Part shown: one piece after another, positions 7,101 to 10,037 of the stretch
Layout of the letters: each line of letters opens with the position of its first letter
How positions within the stretch are numbered: the first letter of the stretch is position 1
Assembly: GCA_019677205.1 (NCBI GenBank)
Contig: JAAMXY010001959.1
Location: 1-10,037 of the forward strand
DNA: 10,037 nucleotides
Direction of reading: 5' to 3'
DNA from: Pinguiococcus pyrenoidosus
Taxonomy: Eukaryota; Sar; Pinguiophyceae; Pinguiochrysidales; Pinguiochrysidaceae
Notes under the pieces: generated by a model
Databases searched by the model: none
The model's input: the letters and a program-made list of their open reading frames with translations, nothing else
Told to the model about the DNA's origin: nothing
Position numbers and translations under genes: made by a program

Positions 7101-7939
7101 CGCGCCCCGTGCTTTCCTACGACTTTACGAATCCGGCCAGCCAATTGACCGAAGAGGTCACGAGGGACCCCAGCTTCACGCTGACACTGACCACAAACAC
7201 GAATCTTGGGGCCTCCTTCTTGAACTGCTTCAGAGGAGAAGGTGCGGTCGCTACAGGAATTGGATCCCTCAACCTCGGACTCCCATTCAGCATCTTTGCC
7301 GAATTCACGGCAGAGGAAGCCGCCCAGTTTGCCGGTGTGTTTGCACTTGGGACGGCGGCTCCGAGGAATCGTATCCGTATTGCGCGTAACAACAATAGTC
7401 AAATAAGTTTCGATCAAATTGATCCTTCGGGCAATCGACCCGCCGAATTTGAGGTCAGCTTTGCACAACAGTTGTGGCGAACCAATAATCTCGTGCACCT
7501 TTGTGTCATGGTCGATGCAAGTGGCACCCCATCCGTGTATTTCAACGACGAGGTTGCTCACGCTGGCGGACCAGGTGGTGCCTTCGTACCTCTGGACTTT
7601 ACGGGAGGCGAAATGACCTTCGGTGCACTCGACGATGGAATCCACCCCACCGGTGGAAAGCTGTATCGTATTGCCATCTACGACAGCCTTCTCTCAAGGG
7701 ATCAATTCTTCCGCCTCCGCGCCGCAACGCGGGTGAGCTGCCATCGCCTGTCCTATCCCTTTATCGCCGGCGACGATCACGGAGTCTTTGTGGACGCAAG
7801 TGGTCTTCTCGGGGACGTCACGGGAACGCTGACGGTGTCTGGCAGCATGGACGTCTCTACCGTGTCATGTATTTCTGAACAGACCCATATAAAGACCGAA
7901 CGAATGCCTATTTTGAAAATGGGTCCATCAAAAGAGTGA
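4127..7939 (+). CDS. Fibre-like virion surface protein with two LamG-like domains
   Basis: The 1270-residue product has three parts. Residues 1-187 form a non-repetitive head (LGPEDGISLETLGNMRS; IYMNCYIYTGSLG) that may anchor it in the virion. Residues about 188-710 are built of short Val/Thr/Ser/Asp/Gly strands (SIDVSTANIEDASITDLTVS, NVTGNTTIGGTLNG, SLTVDGDTSLNGSLNV), as in phage tail fibres and beta-helix stalks. Residues about 713-945 and 987-1200 are two related domains, each opening with LPRP-x-LSYDFT and closing with GG-x(0,1)-K-x-Y-x-IA-Y, consistent with concanavalin-like LamG modules that bind glycans. Both are followed by a short FVD stalk motif. The last part (TGTLTVSGSMDVSTVSC) re-enters stalk-like sequence and stops abruptly at TGA, so the C-terminus may be truncated. 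There is no signal peptide or membrane segment. Host-attachment function is inferred from architecture. The start is the first ATG after the previous stop, with G at +4. Confidence 0.8.
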   Translation: MASSTDRKLDLLFKARFGRRYVSSSRFLEDEEEAQFLVPSNRIITSRLPILGPEDGISLETLGNMRSTSTTLTQQILPGAFSYVSQVLALPLSLVSGEDPNFHNYRIASAQSINSVSIAKLERVLVGIDGYDIYLHDGARLFNPLLEKEEFVVNGPIVNFMSSDFADGAPPATIYMNCYIYTGSLGVEAAADVSFTSIDVSTANIEDASITDLTVSGSSTFDAIDVSNLVVDVSASIEVLNAATIGTTGTITSVGNITSLGNISAQQITGTTSMSSNQVDASIVSVDGTLDATTVSGSIFNASILGAATATISDKLTSDEIDVGTVNASVRMIAPDVDASRVDVSTVDLGSSTLVDVSNVDVSTLLTVGTLQVTPGQVSDGSLQLRSTTNDITLRTARDLLLQDSGGTEIFKIEGSSSDVSMARALATSLNVTGAATIGAGLNVTGNTTIGGTLNGAAANVSVLTSTGSVISTNNGNRLRMRVDTNNAILDYIASGTGLFIQDSSSGQTLMRFSDANILMSRPVIIRDASGNDLFNLAEDNLDIFVPSNFQSTLGVLGATTLEDSLTVDGDTSLNGSLNVISGANTAQLSWSSSDFVLDIGTGTTYSIQQGSGQNILTMDATSGLEVARDVTIKISDASIVEVDGTQVSISKPLAVSDASGTASTIDRLVIQNSLDVDSGVFTIGDSLAASADTVSLPKITDGSFIFVDHLDVDDRGGQLLPRPFLSYDFTRKTNQLQPEDGDTSHFIDLLGEDHVLTEGSLDMTDTSGADVPHAEITPTAPDFVFLFPCTYYFRVDSRSLTADANNSAMIFALFNAGNDSVYIGRNNTTLDNLVTGQVKSSGNQVIANSFGFDLFGPTGPEELRIAVVIASNGSMRVYANEVLGSTTATWEDEKQYASATIGAYFPNDATTRRGGYKFYQIAFYATELTEEELAILGKKNTSNYRFAQPAVLGRENALFVDTIGATKATALETTTLTTRSLVSHPYGDRLPRPVLSYDFTNPASQLTEEVTRDPSFTLTLTTNTNLGASFLNCFRGEGAVATGIGSLNLGLPFSIFAEFTAEEAAQFAGVFALGTAAPRNRIRIARNNNSQISFDQIDPSGNRPAEFEVSFAQQLWRTNNLVHLCVMVDASGTPSVYFNDEVAHAGGPGGAFVPLDFTGGEMTFGALDDGIHPTGGKLYRIAIYDSLLSRDQFFRLRAATRVSCHRLSYPFIAGDDHGVFVDASGLLGDVTGTLTVSGSMDVSTVSCISEQTHIKTERMPILKMGPSKE
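6267..7730 (+). repeat. Tandem duplication of LamG-like modules within the fibre gene
   Basis: Two modules begin near 6267 and 7087. The 16-base word TCCTACGACTTTACGA is identical at 6305-6320 and 7115-7130, 810 bases (270 codons) apart and in the same frame. The rest of the modules has diverged, which indicates duplication followed by change. Confidence 0.65.
7882..7925. terminator. Nested inverted repeat at the fibre gene 3' end
   Basis: Outer arms GACCCAT (7882-7888) and ATGGGTC (7919-7925) are perfect 7-base inverted repeats. Within them, CCTATTTT (7907-7914) and AAAATGGG (7916-7923) form a second, overlapping palindrome. The structure lies 14 bases before the TGA stop. A transcript-end role is inference. 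Confidence 0.35.
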
Positions 7940-8280
7940 TCTCTTGCCCCTTTGTCTTCGGCGCACGTGCTCGGCCTTCGTTGAAAGGCTAAAGGTTTTG
8001 GAAGTGCGTCAGGCCTCATCCACGTGGGGTGGGGCCAGGCCCGGGCCTTGGTGAACTTGTAGCATGCTTGAAGACCGCCTATCCCGAAGCCTTTGAGGTT
8101 CAAAAAGGCTTCTGAAGGCGATCGTGGTCGCGCCAGCAGGTGTCTTTCTCAACTTGGCTCGTCGGTTTCGAGACGACCGGTCGACGCCCCTGTCCACCGC
8201 GAGCACGCGCCTGCGCCGCGATCCCGACATGGCTCGATCGGCACACTGCAGAACTCGCCCTATGGAATCCTGGCGGTACT
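7940..8280. other. Gene-free stretch of about 340 bases
   Basis: I see no convincing coding frame, tRNA or AT-rich promoter here. The short frames present are Arg/Pro-rich or lack a plausible start. Two CACGTG words (near 7965 and 8020) and a GC-rich stretch around 8021-8048 are the only visible marks. It may be the decayed 5' flank of the pseudogene that follows. Confidence 0.5.
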
Positions 8281-9150
8281 ATGATAGAGGACGTGTCCAA
8301 CAGCAGCATCTGGCGATGCTACGCGATGAAGCAGTGCTCCCAGGCGTTCAAGTGCTTTCCGGAATTCGTGTTCCGCGCGGCGCGGCGGGAGCTCTGGCGG
8401 CTCGCACTGGGCTGCGGCTTCACGTGGAGGCTGCAGCTCCTCCAGGAGGTTGAGGAGAAGCTCTGGTGGCGAGAGGAGTTCCTCCTGGAGGTTTTCCGTT
8501 CGACCGTCTTCGAGCAGGGTGGTCAGGTCGCCGCCTTCGTGCCCCAGGCCATGCTTCGAAGGAGGGCCGTCTCGATCGCCGTTGTGGACAACTGCGGCGA
8601 CTTCCTGGCAGTGCTTCCCAAGGCCACGCGCGACGACCCGGAGGTCGTGCGGCGGGCCGTTGCCCAGACGCTGCGCGCCGTCCAGCACGCGGCGATTCCC
8701 GTGCCCCGGACCTGGATCACGCGGAAGCTCAAGGATCGGCCATCCGAATTCTAGCACCTCCCCGAGGAATGGCGCGGGGACTACCGCGTCGTGACCTTCC
8801 TCGTGCGGCACCAAGGCCAGTACCTCGCGAAGCTCCCCGAGGCCTACCACAGCGACCGGGAGATGCTTAACTGGTTCATCGAGGCCTCGGTGCGCTGCCC
8901 CGACTGCTACCCGGGTATGGTATCCGCATCGCCAAGTCCGTCGCGCTGCTCGCGAAGCGGGCAGCCATGGCCATCAAGAGCAAGGCCCAGTTCGTGCGCG
9001 TAGCCTAACCCGGTTACATCGCCTGCGTGACCCGCTGGGTGCGGAGCGTCTTTGGGACGAAGAAGGTCGTGGCCTTCGCGGAGGGCCACGCCATGTACCT
9101 CTCGCACCCCTGCGAGGAGGACTCGAAGGAGTTTCCCCGGCTGGGCTGGT
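8281..9150 (+). pseudogene. Decayed DUF4116-like repeat protein gene
   Basis: Three consecutive segments read as one protein once lesions are ignored. Segment 1 (ATG 8281 to TAG 8752-8754) contains WWREEFLLEVF and a repeat-like unit starting RRRAVSIAVVDNCGDFLAVL and closing with RDDPEVVRRAVAQ. Segment 2 continues in the same frame after the TAG (EEWRGDYRVVTFLVRHQGQY, YHSDREMLNWFIEAS) to about 8915. Segment 3 continues in another frame (YGIRIAKSVALLAKRAAM) past a TAA at 9006-9008 (PGYIACVTRWVRSVFGTKKV) until protein-like sequence fades near 9150. The pattern D-x-E-V-V-x2-A-V with a following Gly and Leu-rich helix is that of DUF4116 repeats, a family of unknown function frequent in giant viruses and protists. 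Two stops of different type plus a frameshift in a CCGGG run argue for real decay; sequencing error cannot be excluded for the frameshift. Which repeat family it is remains moderately sure; that it is broken is clear if the sequence is right. Confidence 0.65.
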
Positions 9151-9175
9151 ATAATACTTTCAAAAGACCCTCCCT

Positions 9176-9213
9176 GCACCTTTTCAAAAATTCAACAAAA
9201 GGTGCGCCAAAAC
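9176..9213. repeat. Composite intergenic element, copy 2, with simple hairpin
   Basis: GCACCTTTT (9176-9184) and AAAAGGTGC (9197-9205) are perfect 9-base inverted arms around a 12-base AC/AT-rich loop. The words GCACCTTTTCA and AGGTGCGCCAAAAC are identical to those at 2585-2595 and 2627-2640, with 13 instead of 31 bases between them. It lies between the decayed plus-strand gene and the 3' end of the minus-strand gene at 9291, where a two-way transcript-end signal would fit. Confidence 0.75.
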
Positions 9214-9290
9214 CGCAACCCTTAAGGATTTGTGTGAGGAAGCACGTAAACGGCGCGCACTCAAAACGCAAAAAGAGTCCCCCCAACCCA

Positions 9291-9788
9291 CTAGTAGAAG
9301 GTCTTGCTGTCTCGCGGCAGCTCCGAGTGCGCCTCGGCTTCCACGCTCCGCTTCTTGTCCTCCGCCCGGCCCTTGGGCCAGCAGCAGCGCGCGTCGTCCA
9401 AGAGCTGGCGCAGCGCGGCGGCCAGCAGCACGGACCAGCGGCGCTCCTTGACGGCGTGCAGGACGTCGACTTCCTTTGCCAGGAAGATCGTGTCGATGGT
9501 CTCGAGGATGGCCTCCTTCGTGTCGGCCTCGATGCTCACCTCCCGGACGACCGCCTGGATCACATCCATGGCGATGCGGTTCCGGATCGTGGACTCGGTC
9601 ACGAAGGTGCCGTCCAGGATCTGCGACGGATTCTCCTCGACGGCGTTGCCGACTTCCTCGAGCGCGATGAGGATCAGGGTCGGGACGCTGCCCGAATCCA
9701 TGATGCACTTCGTGCCGTCGAAGAGGGAGTTGACGCGCATCGCGATGCTCGCCTTGATCTTCTCAAAGGTCTCGGGCGTGGTTGGCAT
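9291..9788 (-). CDS. Hypothetical helical protein, 165 residues, family not recognised
   Basis: I do not recognise this protein. It appears all-helical, with alternating acidic and aliphatic residues (TFEKIKASIAMRVNSL, LIALEEVGNAVEENPSQI, RIAMDVIQAVVREVSIEAD, ETIDTIFLAKEVDVLHAV) and a charged tail (GRAEDKKRSVEAEAHSEL). The start ATG (complement of 9786-9788) has G at -3 and an in-frame TGA 9 bases upstream, so it cannot begin earlier. The composition is clearly protein-like; plus-strand frames here are Arg/Pro shadows. Its first 115 bases overlap another minus-strand frame that enters from the right edge, so it may be a separate overlapping gene or the second half of one gene split by a frameshift. 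About 80 bases separate its stop from the composite element at 9176-9213. Confidence 0.7.
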   Translation of the reverse strand: MPTTPETFEKIKASIAMRVNSLFDGTKCIMDSGSVPTLILIALEEVGNAVEENPSQILDGTFVTESTIRNRIAMDVIQAVVREVSIEADTKEAILETIDTIFLAKEVDVLHAVKERRWSVLLAAALRQLLDDARCCWPKGRAEDKKRSVEAEAHSELPRDSKTFY

Positions 9789-10036
9789 CTCTGCTCATAC
9801 CATATGATCACCACTTTCCAGATGACATTCTCTGTAGAAAGCGCCGCCTGCTGCACATCGGAAGGCGCGTCGTTGATGTCGGGGAGAAAGCGGGCTGCGA
9901 GGTCTCGCGTGAATGGCGAGAAGCGCTCGGGTAAGCCGAGCTGCGTGATGGCCATCTGGTACAGGGTGCCCAAGAGGAGGCAATTCTCGTTCTCGCCCGC
10001 AAGCTCCTCCGATTGACTAGAAAGAGAACGTGATGC
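9674..10036 (-). CDS. Partial hypothetical protein entering from the right edge
   Basis: The frame is open from the window edge, so the start is not visible. The first part reads as real protein: SSQSEELAGENENCLLLG, then LYQMAITQLGLPERFSPFTR, then DLAARFLPDIND and STENVIWKVVIIWYEQ. After about 9788 the frame turns into an Arg/Ser/Pro-rich run (RPRPLRRSRRASRC) that is the shadow of the 9291-9788 gene. The natural C-terminus may therefore be near the point where the next gene starts, with loss of the original stop or a frameshift joining the two. No family is recognised. Confidence 0.55.
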   Translation of the reverse strand, partial: ASRSLSSQSEELAGENENCLLLGTLYQMAITQLGLPERFSPFTRDLAARFLPDINDAPSDVQQAALSTENVIWKVVIIWYEQRCQPRPRPLRRSRRASRCASTPSSTARSASWIRAASRP

Positions 10037-10037
10037 T

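Noticed and set aside
8752-9008. Stop-codon readthrough or a reassigned code joining the segments of the broken gene
   Set aside because: TAA, TAG and TGA all end intact genes in this window, and a frameshift is also needed, so decay or error is simpler.
9150-9160. TATAATAC near 9150 as a promoter for a plus-strand gene
   Set aside because: No plus-strand gene follows it; the downstream sequence belongs to minus-strand genes.
9027-10016. Long plus-strand open frame over the right end of the window
   Set aside because: Only its first 40 or so codons are protein-like (the tail of the decayed gene). The remainder is the Arg/Pro/Gly-rich antisense of the minus-strand genes.
1-10037. tRNA genes and CRISPR arrays
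   Set aside because: No cloverleaf with a T-arm consensus and CCA-side pairing, and no regularly spaced identical repeats, were found by eye on either strand.

Overview
The window looks like part of the genome of a large DNA virus of a eukaryotic, probably unicellular (protist or algal) host, or an endogenised copy of one. The evidence is a divergent eukaryote-type RNA polymerase second-largest subunit (RPB2), short mostly AT-rich gene borders between GC-rich coding blocks, a near-perfect Kozak sequence, a TATA-like AT tract right before one start codon, an acidic-tailed protein of a type I recall from giant viruses, DUF4116-like repeats (a family common in giant viruses and protists), and a long phage-fibre-like protein ending in lectin-like domains. 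All three stop codons are used to end genes, so the code appears standard. I cannot assign a viral family; a nucleocytoviricot or a mirusvirus-like element both fit. No capsid, polymerase B or packaging gene is in the window to decide this.

Layout. Bases 1-1054 (+) hold the C-terminal third of RPB2, cut by the window edge just behind a perfect G/C hairpin. Bases 1113-1991 (+) encode a protein that I read as two Rad52-type strand-annealing domains in tandem, an arrangement I do not know from described proteins. A minus-strand gene of unknown function (1897-2583) converges on it and overlaps its 3' end. Bases 2584-2907 hold a nested inverted-repeat element, a possible small minus-strand gene and an AT-rich promoter. 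Then come three plus-strand genes: a small acidic-tailed protein (2908-3366), a basic-tailed protein whose C-terminal half can be aligned with a histone fold (3456-4115), and, 11 bases later, a 1270-residue fibre-like surface protein with two LamG-like domains (4127-7939). Bases 7940-8280 show no gene. Bases 8281-9150 (+) hold a decayed DUF4116-like gene with two stop codons and a frameshift. Bases 9151-9290 contain a second copy of the element seen at 2585-2640. Two minus-strand genes of unknown function (9291-9788, and a partial one entering from the right edge) close the window; they overlap out of frame.

How the parts may work together (inference): RPB2 points to viral transcription of its own genes, Rad52 to recombination-linked replication or repair. 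The histone-like and acidic proteins could be a DNA-packaging protein and its acidic partner, and the fibre would sit on the virion and bind host glycans. Short palindromes lie at or near the 3' ends of most genes, which recalls the hairpin rule for transcript ends in mimiviruses. The most unusual items are the double Rad52 protein, the histone-fold candidate, and the two-copy intergenic element, one copy of which can fold into a three-way junction.
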